Source: Nocardioides sp. (GTDB lineage: Bacteria; Actinomycetota; Actinomycetes; Propionibacteriales; Nocardioidaceae). From it: a stretch of DNA of 64,000 bases. Below, piece by piece: positions 51,752 through 60,800 of the stretch. Made by a program: the position numbers and the translations under genes. The notes under the pieces were generated by a model, which was not told the origin of the DNA, made no database searches, and saw only the letters and a list, made by a program, of their open reading frames with translations. Every line of letters begins with the position of its first letter. The first letter of the stretch is position 1. The DNA lies in NCBI RefSeq assembly GCF_030150155.1, contig NZ_JASLGR010000021.1:40017-104016 (forward strand), in the 5' to 3' direction.

Positions 51752-53143
51752 TCAGTCGACGTGGTGCAGGCGGCGCGCCGCCTCGGCCACCGACCCGCTC
51801 AGCGACGGGTAGACGGTGAACGCACCGGCGAGGTCGTCGGCCGACATCCGGCCCTTGATCGCGACCGAGATCGGGTGGATCAGCTCCGAGGCGTTCGGGC
51901 CGACCACGACGCCGCCGACGACACGACCGTCGCCGCGGCTGACGAAGAGCTTCACGAAGCCGTCCTCGAGGCCCTTCATCTTGGCGCGCGGGTTCGTCGA
52001 GAGCGGCAGCAGCACCGAGTCGGCGGCGTACTTGCCCTCGTCGACCTGCTTCTGGGTGGTGCCGACCGTGGCGATCTCGGGCGAGGTGAAGACGTTCGAG
52101 GAGACCTTCCACACGTCCAGCGGGCTGACCGCGTCACCGAGCAGGTGCCACATCGCGATCCGGCCCTGCATCGCGGCGACCGAGGCGAGCATGAAGACAC
52201 CGGTGCAGTCGCCGGCGGAGTAGACCCCGCGGACGTTGGTGCGCGAGACCCGGTCGACGCAGATGAAGCCGCCCTTGTCGAGCTCGACGCCGGCCTCCTC
52301 CAGACCGATCCCGGCCGTGTTCGGGATCGAGCCCAGCGCCAGAATGACGTGGCTGCCGGTGACCTGACGGCCGCCCTGGAGGGTCACGGTGACGGTGTCG
52401 CCGTCGCGGACGACGGACTCCATCCGGGACTCCCCCAGCACCGTCATGCCCTGGCGGGTGACGACGTCCTGCAGGACCGCGGCAGCGTCGGCGTCCTCGC
52501 CGGGCAGCACCCGGTCGCGGCTGGAGACCAGGGTGACCGGGATGCCCAGGGAGAGGTAGGCGTTGGCGAACTCCAGACCGGTGACGCCGGAGCCGACCAC
52601 GATCACGTGCTCGGGGGTCTCGGTCAGGTCGTAGACCTGCTCCCAGGTCAGGATCCGCTCGCCGTCGGGGACGGCGGTCGGGAGGGTGCGCGGGTGGGCG
52701 CCGGTGGCGACCAGGACGGAGTCGGCCTCGATCCGCTCCTCGGTGCCGTCGGGGGCGGTCGCGATCACCGCGCCGGGGCCGTCGAGGCGACCGCGGCCCT
52801 TGATCACCCGCACACCGTGGGCGACCAGGCGCTCCTCGATGTCGGCCGACTGCTCCAGGGCGAGCGCCTTGACCCGGTGGTTGATCGCGGTCAGGTCGCT
52901 GGTGATCTTGCCGACCGGGTGCTCGCCGTTGCGCAGCACCACCCCGAGATCGTTGGCCCGAGCCACCTCCGACATCAGGTCGGCGGCGGCGATCAGGGTC
53001 TTGCTCGGCACGCAGTCGGTGATGACGGCGCTGCCGCCGATCCCGTCGGAGTCGACCAGAGTGACCTCGGCGCCGAGCTGGCGACCGACCAGCGCCGCTT
53101 CGTAACCGCCCGGCCCGCCACCAATGATCACTACGGAAGTCAT
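51752..53143 (-). CDS. lpdA: NAD(P)H-quinone reductase LpdA-like flavoprotein
   Basis: A 463-residue FAD protein of the dihydrolipoamide dehydrogenase family. FAD site VVIIGGGPGGYEAAL, NAD(P) site VIVVGSGVTGLEFANAY and dimer domain with HPISVAIKG are present. At the redox-disulfide position the sequence is GGSAVITDCVPSKTLIA, with one Cys where true lipoamide dehydrogenases have C-x4-C, matching mycobacterial Rv3303c (LpdA), a quinone reductase. GACAAT lies 6 nt before the ATG. It is monocistronic. Confidence 0.9.
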   Translation of the reverse strand: MTSVVIIGGGPGGYEAALVGRQLGAEVTLVDSDGIGGSAVITDCVPSKTLIAAADLMSEVARANDLGVVLRNGEHPVGKITSDLTAINHRVKALALEQSADIEERLVAHGVRVIKGRGRLDGPGAVIATAPDGTEERIEADSVLVATGAHPRTLPTAVPDGERILTWEQVYDLTETPEHVIVVGSGVTGLEFANAYLSLGIPVTLVSSRDRVLPGEDADAAAVLQDVVTRQGMTVLGESRMESVVRDGDTVTVTLQGGRQVTGSHVILALGSIPNTAGIGLEEAGVELDKGGFICVDRVSRTNVRGVYSAGDCTGVFMLASVAAMQGRIAMWHLLGDAVSPLDVWKVSSNVFTSPEIATVGTTQKQVDEGKYAADSVLLPLSTNPRAKMKGLEDGFVKLFVSRGDGRVVGGVVVGPNASELIHPISVAIKGRMSADDLAGAFTVYPSLSGSVAEAARRLHHVD

Positions 53144-53198
53144 GACCCCATTGTCTCAGTCAGTGGGCTCAGCACCCAGTCGGGGCGCCCGGGGATGC

Positions 53199-54908
53199 TC
53201 ACTTCTGCGGGCTCCACTCCGCAGCGCCTCCGAGCAGGGCCCCCGCGCCGGGGCGGAGCTTCACCCCGTCCACGGTGGGCAGGGTGACGGCCAGGCGCGG
53301 GTTCGTCGCGATCGGGGCCGCCAGGGCCTCCTCGACCAGGGTCCGCTCGATCGCGATGCGCAGGTCGCGGGCGTCGTACGGATCGGTCTCGACGGCGAGC
53401 TTGGCCAGCAGTGCGTCCCGCTTGTTGCTGCTCAGCCCGGGCAGGGCGTGGTCCCCGCCCCACAGCGCCGCGACCTGGGTCGGGTCGTCGGGGATCGGGA
53501 CCCGGATCAGCACGGCGTCGGCGCGCGGGTTGTCGCTCAGGCGGGTCAGGCCGGCCTTGCCGCAGTCGGTGATCGTCCAGCCCGCCTCGGCCATCCCGGT
53601 GCGCATCGCGGCGACCGCGGCCCGGGCGAACTCGCTGCCGGTGTCGTAGCCCACGCAGACCCGGGTTCCCGGCTGGAGCCCGGCCGCCGTGATCGCCTCG
53701 GTGCCACTGCCGGCCTTGCCGAGCCGGGCTGTGTACCCATTGTCCTGGACGGCCAGCTCGTAGGCCTTGGAGCCGGGGGCGAAGAGGAACGAGTCCGAGG
53801 CGGCGTACGCCTTGGCCCAGCCCGCTCCCCCGGCGTCGATCATCGCGCCGCGCGGCAGGGAGCTGAGGAATGCGGTGCTGGCCTTCGGTCCGTCGAACAG
53901 CCCGCCGTCACCGCGCAGCACGACGGTCCAGAGCGTGCCGTCGCCGGCCGTGGTGACGTGGTAGTCGCGGCGCTCCAGTGCTGTCACGGGCCCGCTGAGG
54001 GCGCGCGTCGGGGTCAGCGCCACGACGTCGTCGCCGTGACCGAGCGCAGCGAGCCGGTCGGCCTCGGGCTGGCCACGGAGCACGATGCGCGCGTACGTCG
54101 GCGCCTGCGGGCCCCGGTAGTGCCGGTTCGGCACCAGCGTCACCTGCTGGTCCGCGCCGGTGCCGCTGACGCTGCTGATCCGGTAGGGGCCGCTGGAGAG
54201 CAGCAGCCGGCTGGGGGTGTCGGTTGCGGTGAGCGCGAACCCGGTGTTCCAGGCCGCGGCGATCTTCGCCAGCGCGGCGGTGTCGCCGTCACGGATCGCG
54301 TCGGCGACCTTCTTCTTGGCCTCCATCGGGTCGCCGATGCCGAAGGCGAGCCGGCCCACCACATGGGCCGGGACGGCGACCTGGAGGGCGGTGGCCCACT
54401 CCGGCTCCGGGGTGGCGAAGGAGACCTCGATCGCCCGATGGGACTCGTCGAACCGGACCAGCCGGTCGCTGTGGGCGAGGTCGTCCTCGCGTGGGGTGAA
54501 GCCGTGCTCGCCGCCCGACCCGGCGGCCCAGGCCAGCAGCAGGTCGGAGGCGTCGATCGGGATGCCGTCGGACCACTCCGGCGAGGCCAGGTCGTAGCGC
54601 ACCGTGAACGGCGCGCTGCGCACGATCGAGGCGGTGCCGAAGGTGCGGTCGGCCTCGACGGTGCCGCCGACGATCTGGCCGAACTGGGCGCGGGTCAGCG
54701 AGGCGAGCTCGAGGTCACTGCTGCCGGCCTTGGCGGTGGCGGCGTTGGTGGTCGTGACACCGCCGGCCCACCCCACGGTGACCTCGCTGCCGCCGGCGAC
54801 CGAGGTCGGCATCGCCGGACCGCAGGCCGTCACCAGACCGAGCACCACCGCAGCGGCGACGGCCACCGGGCCGGTCGTCCGCATCCGCGTGCGCCCGCGC
54901 ACCGCCAC
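53199..54908 (-). CDS. Family-5 extracellular solute-binding lipoprotein (DppA/OppA-like)
   Basis: A 569-residue exported lipoprotein with lipobox VTAC (Cys about residue 29). The mature protein has the SBP_bac_5 layout: EWSDGIPIDASDLLLAWAAG, segments around LASLTRAQFGQIV, SGPYRISSV, and VALWGGDHAL toward the end. Such proteins bind peptides or other ligands for ABC importers, but no permease or ATPase gene is adjacent. The GTG at 54908 is preceded by CGGAG at 7 nt spacing. It is 17 nt downstream of the 84-residue gene. Confidence 0.88.
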   Translation of the reverse strand: MAVRGRTRMRTTGPVAVAAAVVLGLVTACGPAMPTSVAGGSEVTVGWAGGVTTTNAATAKAGSSDLELASLTRAQFGQIVGGTVEADRTFGTASIVRSAPFTVRYDLASPEWSDGIPIDASDLLLAWAAGSGGEHGFTPREDDLAHSDRLVRFDESHRAIEVSFATPEPEWATALQVAVPAHVVGRLAFGIGDPMEAKKKVADAIRDGDTAALAKIAAAWNTGFALTATDTPSRLLLSSGPYRISSVSGTGADQQVTLVPNRHYRGPQAPTYARIVLRGQPEADRLAALGHGDDVVALTPTRALSGPVTALERRDYHVTTAGDGTLWTVVLRGDGGLFDGPKASTAFLSSLPRGAMIDAGGAGWAKAYAASDSFLFAPGSKAYELAVQDNGYTARLGKAGSGTEAITAAGLQPGTRVCVGYDTGSEFARAAVAAMRTGMAEAGWTITDCGKAGLTRLSDNPRADAVLIRVPIPDDPTQVAALWGGDHALPGLSSNKRDALLAKLAVETDPYDARDLRIAIERTLVEEALAAPIATNPRLAVTLPTVDGVKLRPGAGALLGGAAEWSPQK

Positions 54909-54925
54909 CGTTCAGCTCCGGCCGG

Positions 54926-55180
54926 TCAGGACCGGCCGCCGAGGTCACGCAGCGCGTCGAGGTCCAGCCCCTCGACCTCGCCGTGCTCCTCCTGGGCCAG
55001 CGCGAGGTAGCGCTGCCCGTCCTCGCTGGTGAGCCAGGCGGTGGCGTGGGCGATGAAGGTCTGGGGCGCCTCCTGGGCCTCCTCGACCGTGGAGAACGGG
55101 CCGAGCCAGACGTCGCTCTCCCGGGTGCCGGAGGAGACCACCTGACCTGAGGCCACGTCGTACCAGTAACTCGTCGCCAT
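54926..55180 (-). CDS. Small SPOR-like protein
   Basis: An 84-residue protein with start MATSYWYDVASGQVVSSGTR, LGPFSTVEEAQEAPQTF and an acidic C-terminus. The YWYxxxxGxVxxG...LGPFxTxxEA pattern resembles small SPOR-type proteins frequent in actinobacteria. ATG 55180 follows GGGGTGAG. It is located between the repeated element A and the solute-binding protein gene. Confidence 0.65.
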   Translation of the reverse strand: MATSYWYDVASGQVVSSGTRESDVWLGPFSTVEEAQEAPQTFIAHATAWLTSEDGQRYLALAQEEHGEVEGLDLDALRDLGGRS

Positions 55181-55265
55181 CCCACTCACCCCGCTGCTGA
55201 GTCCTGCCTTGTGCTGCGCCAGCATCTGCGGGGCCGGTCACCCGAGTACCGACCCCGCAGAGGCT

Positions 55266-55348
55266 TGTGGGAGCCGCTCCCGAGATCCGGCCCCCGATGA
55301 CCCTCACACACCGCGCCACCCCCGAGCAATGGGGAGAACTCCCCTCCC
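55266..55348 (-). repeat. Repeated noncoding element, copy A
   Basis: Shares three blocks with 57734-57818: TCCCGAGATCCGGCCCC (17 nt), ATGACCCTCACA (12 nt) and a 23-nt block at 55326-55348 that contains the inverted repeat GGGGAGAACTCCCC. Block spacing is conserved within 2 nt. It lies downstream of the candidate immunity genes and upstream of the SPOR-like gene. Read on the minus strand, the first block with its flank can form a GC-rich hairpin. Confidence 0.8.
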
Positions 55349-55394
55349 GCTCTCCCCGACGGGGCCGGCCTCGGTCACGACGACCGCGTGAGGA

Positions 55395-55697
55395 TCAGCG
55401 CCAGTGGTAGGTGAAGGCCCACCGCAGCGCCTCCAGAGCAGACGGACCCAGCTGTGGATGTCGCCGAGCCATCTCCTCCCGAACCTGGTCGCCGCCCTCA
55501 CTCAGCGAGACCGACAGCCAGTCCACCGTGATGCCCAGACACTCCTCGACCAGCGCCGCCGTCGCACTGGCGAGCCGTCCGGGGTCCGTCACGGTCGCAG
55601 CCTCCATCGCCGCGCCGACGTCAGCGCGCGGCCACGAGGAGGTGCCCTTGCCCAGATAGGCCACGACGGCCCGACTCGCCTCCTCGTCGAGGATCAC
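55395..55697 (-). CDS. Candidate immunity protein, 100 residues
   Basis: Acidic, helical protein (MILDEEASRAVVAYLGKGTS) ending ALEALRWAFTYHWR. No signal peptide. It is last in the ESX-linked cassette, 8 nt after the 85-residue gene, and of the size and charge expected for a toxin antidote. The family is not recognised; the immunity role is inferred from position. Confidence 0.55.
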   Translation of the reverse strand: MILDEEASRAVVAYLGKGTSSWPRADVGAAMEAATVTDPGRLASATAALVEECLGITVDWLSVSLSEGGDQVREEMARRHPQLGPSALEALRWAFTYHWR

Positions 55698-55705
55698 GGC
55701 AGCCG

Positions 55706-55963
55706 TCAGTCCCGCGGACCGGCGTTCGGGTCGTGCTCCACCGCGATGTCGTAGAACGCCGCCGGCTCGGCCCGCAGCCGCTCGAACTCCTCCTCGGAGA
55801 TCGCCACGGTGACGTCCTGGGACATCAGCTCGCCGCCGTCCCAGGACAGCGTGCAGCCCTCGGGAGTGCGCACCGCGACCCAGCCGGTGCCGTAGAGGTG
55901 GTTCTCGTCGTTGACCCGGGTGTCGGCAGCCGGCGTGATCTTGGGCCCGATGGTGAACTTCAT
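55706..55963 (-). CDS. Candidate immunity or accessory protein, 85 residues
   Basis: Small acidic protein (MKFTIGPKITPAADTRVNDE), beta-rich in its first half (GWVAVRTPEGCTLSWDGGEL). ATG 55963 is 2 nt after the toxin-domain gene stop and preceded by GGAGA at 7 nt. The tight coupling to the toxin gene fits an immunity protein. Not recognised. Confidence 0.55.
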   Translation of the reverse strand: MKFTIGPKITPAADTRVNDENHLYGTGWVAVRTPEGCTLSWDGGELMSQDVTVAISEEEFERLRAEPAAFYDIAVEHDPNAGPRD

Positions 55964-55965
55964 CG

Positions 55966-56619
55966 TCAATCTCCGATCGAAATCAGGCTGTACGGGAGCG
56001 AGCCCGGGGCGTTGATCGTGGCCTCCGGCATCCCGCCGGAGGTCTTCCCCCGCGGGATCCAGTGCTCGTTGGCACCCAGCTCGTTCCCGTCGGGCACACG
56101 GAGCCCGTCGAGATCCTCAGGAGCAATGTAGACCAGCACGGTGTCGGAGTCCTTCAGCGTGCCGGGGTTGAGGCCGAGCGCGTTCTCCACCTTACCCAGG
56201 TCGTCACCTGCGGAGTTCATCAGCGACTCGAGCTCACCCTTGGGCATCACGTAGGTGCCGCCCTCGGGGCCGATCGAGCCGTACTTGTCCAGGGACGACT
56301 GGGTGGTGAAGCGGACCGCACCGGTGTCACGGAACGGGGCGAGATGCTTCTCGATCTCGGCGTCCGTCATGTACGTGTGCGGGTCGGGTCGGTGCGGCTT
56401 GTGGATCTCGACGATCCCGTCGACCTTCGACTTCGGCACCCCGCCCGGACCGTGCACCTTGCTGCTCAGCTCGATGTCGAGCTTCTTCAGCTGGCTGACC
56501 ACGTCGGAGGCGTGGGTGCGCATGTGCCCGACCTTCGTCGAGATCCCGTCACCCGCATGGCGGAACCCGCTGACGATCGCCTCGACGACGTCGTCGAGGT
56601 GCTTCTTCAGTGCTGACAT
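55966..56619 (-). CDS. Putative polymorphic-toxin effector domain protein (type VII secretion linked)
   Basis: A 217-residue protein. Residues 1-60 are helical (MSALKKHLDDVVEAIVSGFR). Residues 75-217 look like a C-terminal toxin domain of polymorphic toxins: VRFTTQSSLDKYGSIGPEGG, LENALGLNPGTL-like spacing, and a final RVPDGNELGANEHWIPRGKT followed by SGGMPEA. I recognise this pattern from C-terminal toxin domains but not the exact family or activity. It lies 3 nt after a WXG-like leader gene and is followed by two small genes, so the usual single toxin chain may be split in two here. Confidence 0.6.
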   Translation of the reverse strand: MSALKKHLDDVVEAIVSGFRHAGDGISTKVGHMRTHASDVVSQLKKLDIELSSKVHGPGGVPKSKVDGIVEIHKPHRPDPHTYMTDAEIEKHLAPFRDTGAVRFTTQSSLDKYGSIGPEGGTYVMPKGELESLMNSAGDDLGKVENALGLNPGTLKDSDTVLVYIAPEDLDGLRVPDGNELGANEHWIPRGKTSGGMPEATINAPGSLPYSLISIGD

Positions 56620-56622
56620 CGA

Positions 56623-57342
56623 TCAGGACCCGCTGATGTTGAGCGAGGTGATGCTGGCGATGAAGTTCGAGGTCAGGGAGTCCAGGTCGGCCGAGGCCAG
56701 CGCGAGGTCGGAGGAGACGCCCTCCAGGGCGTTGAGGTCGGCGGTGAACTCGCCAAGCTCGCTGGCCGCACCGGCCACGATCGGCGAGTCCAGCAGTGCG
56801 TTGACCACGCCGGGGATGTGCTCGCTCAGCGGCTCGATCACCAGGGGCAGCACCTGCCCCATCAGCTCCTCCACCGCGATGTCGACCAGCGCGTTGAGAG
56901 CGGCCTTGCGGGCCAGGATCAGTCCGGCCGCCACCGCAGCACCGGCCCCGAAGGTGACGAACGCACTCGCCAGCGCGGAGGCCACCTGGGCGACGGTGAT
57001 GGTGACGTCGGCGATCACCTTGATCTTCAGCGCCAGTACGGCGTCACCGAAGATGTCCACGCCGGTGGCCGCCGGCTCTCCGACGTCGACGATCTGCTGC
57101 AGGTTCTGCGAACGGGTCTGGTTCCAGCCGTCGATGAAGGCCAGCGCGGCCTTCGACGACGAGGCCTGGGCCACGTCGATGTTCATCCGCTGGTCGACGG
57201 TGTTGATCGTGTCCGACAGGTCGGAGGCGAACTGGCGCAGCAGGGTGGCGCCGCGATGGATCTCGTCCTCGTCCATGTCGGGCCACTCGAAGCCGAGCTT
57301 GTCCATGATCCAGATCAGCTCGTCGGGAAGCATCATTCCCAC
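56623..57342 (-). CDS. WXG-like N-terminal (type VII trafficking) domain protein
   Basis: A 239-residue protein that begins (M)GMMLPDELIWIMDKLGFEWP followed by DMDEDE. The pattern of a hydrophobic start, then WP and an acidic DED, is typical of leader domains of ESX-exported polymorphic toxins. The middle has an Ala/Val-rich amphipathic or hydrophobic region (about 105-145), and the rest is helical. GTG 57342 is supported by GAGGGAG 7 nt upstream. It lies 3 nt before the toxin-domain gene and 69 nt after the ESX-like gene. Confidence 0.7.
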   Translation of the reverse strand: MGMMLPDELIWIMDKLGFEWPDMDEDEIHRGATLLRQFASDLSDTINTVDQRMNIDVAQASSSKAALAFIDGWNQTRSQNLQQIVDVGEPAATGVDIFGDAVLALKIKVIADVTITVAQVASALASAFVTFGAGAAVAAGLILARKAALNALVDIAVEELMGQVLPLVIEPLSEHIPGVVNALLDSPIVAGAASELGEFTADLNALEGVSSDLALASADLDSLTSNFIASITSLNISGS

Positions 57343-57411
57343 GGGACAACTCCCTCACTCATGGGTGCGGGCCGGCGACTGTCCACGTCGCCGGCCCCGA
57401 ACCACAACGAA

Positions 57412-57699
57412 TCAGGACGAGGCGAGGCTGGAGTCGAGGTCCTCGAACGCCGTCTTCATCTGACGCAGCGACGTCGCCATCGACGGGATCGCCTCCAGCG
57501 CCGACTCCAGGCCGTCACTGACCTCCTCGTAGGAGTCCAGGAACGCCACCGAGGCGGAGTTCGTGCTGAAGCTCGACTCGGTCAGCTCCGAGACCAGGCT
57601 GCGCAGCTCGCTGAGCAGCGAGGCGATGTCCTCCTTGCCGCTGTCGAGCTTGTCGGCCGCCGCGTCGATGTCGTCATAAGTAAGTTCCTGGTCAGCCAT
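57412..57699 (-). CDS. ESX/WXG100-like small secreted protein without a WXG motif
   Basis: A 95-residue helical protein (MADQELTYDDIDAAADKLDS) of the usual size for ESX substrates. The central turn reads SSFSTNSASVAF instead of W-x-G. A YxxxD sequence (YDDID) is at the N-terminus rather than after the second helix. ATG 57699 follows GAGGAG. It is the first gene after copy B of the repeated element. Confidence 0.75.
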   Translation of the reverse strand: MADQELTYDDIDAAADKLDSGKEDIASLLSELRSLVSELTESSFSTNSASVAFLDSYEEVSDGLESALEAIPSMATSLRQMKTAFEDLDSSLASS

Positions 57700-57733
57700 C
57701 AGCTGTCTCCTCACGTGAGCGATTGAAAGAGTG

Positions 57734-57818
57734 TGTGGGGCCGATCCCGAGATCCGGCCCCTCTATGACCCTCACATCCGCCCCGCCGTCCAGCAATGGG
57801 GAGAACTCCCCTCCCCAG
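57734..57818 (-). repeat. Repeated noncoding element, copy B
   Basis: Counterpart of 55266-55348. Blocks are at 57745-57761, 57765-57776 and 57796-57818, in the same order. It fills the gap between the eccC stop at 57837 and the ESX-like gene. On the minus strand it could hold the eccC terminator hairpin (GGGGCCG... with ...CGGCCCC arms) and a promoter or operator for the cassette. Confidence 0.8.
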
Positions 57819-57836
57819 TGCCGCCCCCGGCGGGGC

Positions 57837-60800
57837 TCACTCCACCCAGGGCGTCTGCACGGTCGTCGCCCGCCCGGCCTGGACGAAGATGCCCCGCCCG
57901 ACCGGGAAGTCGGCCCGCTTGACCTTGCCGAACGCGGTCTTGAAGATGGCGTCGCCGTCGTACGTGTCGGGCTTGAGCGCGATCCCCTGCCGCATCGACT
58001 TCCAGTCCCCCATCACGCCGACACCGGCGGTGGCGCGGCTGACGTCAGCGTCGCCGATCAGCATGTGGTCGGAGTCGCGCACCGCCTTGAACATCGCCCG
58101 CACGGCCCGCTCGGCCGCACCGTCGCCCAGGTGCGGGACGTCCTCGATCACGATCAGGATCCGACCGGACGGGGCGTCGTCGAGCAGCATCTCGGTCAGC
58201 TCGGTGGCCAGCTGCTTGGCGTCGTCCTCGCGGCTGGCGCTGCCCGCCCACGGCCGGTAGTCGCGCAGCTCGGCCCGGCGCCCGCCGAAGTGGTACATCC
58301 GGACGTCAGGGTCGAAGCGCTCCATCGCGATGATCAGGGACTTCATCATCGTGGTCTTGCCCGACGCCGGTGGACCGGTCACCACGAACGTGCCGATCGG
58401 GTCGAAGCCGAACGGGGCCAGGGTCTCGTCGGACAGGCCGAGGACCGGCTCCCCGTCGACGGTGGCGGGCAGGTCGGCGATCGGAGCCTTGGTCGGCAGC
58501 GCCCCGATCTCGGGGACCTCGCGCACCCCGCCCTCGCGCAGCCGGGTCGCCAGCGCGTCGATCTCACGCGCCAGGTCGGCCGTGTTCGAGGTGCCGCCCA
58601 GGACAGCGACCTGGGCCTCGTGCTTGTCGATGATCGCCCGGCCCGGAGCCGAGGTGTCGTCGAGGATGTCCTTGGGCGCCCCGATCATCATGTACTGGTT
58701 CTCATCGGACAGCCGCAGCACGATCCGGCGCCCGACGTTGGCCGCCACCCCGGTCGGGATGGCGTTGGACCGGTCGGCGGTGAGCACCGTGTGGACGCCG
58801 AGCTGGCGGCCTTCGGTCAGCACCCGCAGGAACGCGCGGTACGCGGGCTGACGCGCGGCGGCGTACTCCCAGTCCTTGCGGAACTCACCGAAGTTGTCGA
58901 TCAGCAGCAGGATCCGCGGCAGCGTGGGGTCGGCGAGCTGGCGGTACTGCGACAGGTCGGCGGCGTTGACCGCGGTGAAGGTCGCCGAACGGCGGTCCAT
59001 CTCGGCGTCGAGGGTGAGCAGCAGCCGGCGGATTCGCTCGGTGTCGTCGCCGTCGACCATCGACCCGACGTGCGGCAGCCGCTCCAGGACCGCCAGGCCA
59101 CCGGAGGCGAAGTCGAGGCAGTAGACGCTCACCGGCCCGAGGTCCGGGCGCATCCCGGCCGCCGTCGCGAGAGTGCGCAGCAGCGTGGTCTTGCCCGACC
59201 CGGAGGTGCCGTAGACGACCATCGAGCCGTCCCGGTCGCCGTCGAAGGTGACCACGTCCTGACTCTGCCCCTCGGGCATGTCGACCATCGCGTACGGGAT
59301 CCGGGCATCGCCCTCGTGCGCCAGGGCGGCCAGGTCGATCAGCTCGGGCAGGTCGTCGAGCCACGGCCGTCGCGGGGCCGGCAGCCCGGCCACGTCGGCG
59401 GCCTGGATCAGGTTCTGCACGATCCGCTTCTGATCGTTCGGTCCCAGGTCGGCGTCGTGGAAGTCGGACTCCTCGTCACCGTCGGGCTCCCACGGCGCGG
59501 TGGCACCGAAGCGCAGCTCGGCGACCGCGATCTCGGTGTGGTCGTCCTCCTCGTCGGTCGTCCAGCCGCCGGCGTACGCCGACTGGAACGGGACCAGCCG
59601 ACCAGGTCCGGTCTTCGCGATCGCGCGACCGGGCAGGGACGCCGGGAAGCTCGCCGCGACCGGATCGTCGACCACGTCGACGGAGTCGTTCTCGTCGGCC
59701 ATCCGCAGCGCGACCCGCATGTTGGTGTTGGCGCGCAGGTTGTCCTTGATCACGCCCGCGGGACGCTGGGTGGCCATGATCAGATGGATCCCCAGGGAGC
59801 GCCCACGCTGGGCGATGTCGACCACGCCGTCGACGAACTCGGGCACCTCGCCAGCCAGGGCCGCGAACTCGTCGATCACCAGCACCAGGGCCGGTGGGGT
59901 CTCGGGGTCCTGGCGCTTCTCCAGCTCCAGCAGGTCCTTGACCTTCTTGCGGTTGAAGAGGTGCTCACGGTGGTGCAACTCGGCGCGCAGGCTGGTCAGC
60001 GCCCGCCGGACCAGGTGCGGGCTGAGGTCGGTCACCAGACCGACGCAGTGCGGCAGGTCGACACAGTCGGCGAAGGCCGAGCCGCCCTTGTAGTCGACGA
60101 AGAGGAAGGTCACCCGGTCGGGGCTGTGCGCCGTGGCCATCCCGAGCACCCAGGCCTGCAGGAACTCCGACTTGCCCGCGCCGGTGGTGCCGCCGACCAG
60201 GGCGTGCGGTCCCTCCGCGCGCAGGTCCAGCGTCATCGCGTGGCTGGCGCCCTGACCGATGATGGCGCGCAGGCTGCCGGCCTTCTTCAGCCGCTTCCGC
60301 GGCGCGCTGGTGCGGTCCAGGATGGTGTTGTTCTGCCGCCAGCGCTCGACCACGGCCGAGGCCTCACTGGCGATCTCGGAGCCGACCAGTGCCAGGAACG
60401 GCACCGAGGCGGGCAGGTCGGAGTCGTCGTGCACCACGACGCTGGCGTCGACCACCGGCGCCATGTGTCGTGCCAGCATGAACATGTAGTCGTTCGAGAC
60501 GCCCTCGAGCACCACCGGGCGGTACTCCTCGCCGGCCCGGACCAGGCCGACGGTGGCGTTCTCCAGCCCGTCGGTGACGTCGACGAAGCTGCGGCACGAC
60601 GCCGGCAGCGCCTCGACCGAGGGACCGATGAAGACCGCGTGGATGCCCGCGTCGGGGCCGCGCTCCAGCATCGCCCGCAGCCGGGCCCGGTCCACCGGAG
60701 CGTCGTCGGTGACGAAGACGATCACCGAGACCGGCGGCCTGACCTCGTCCTCCTCCGCCGCCCGCTTCACGTCGGTGCCGAACAGCATCGGGCTCCACGC

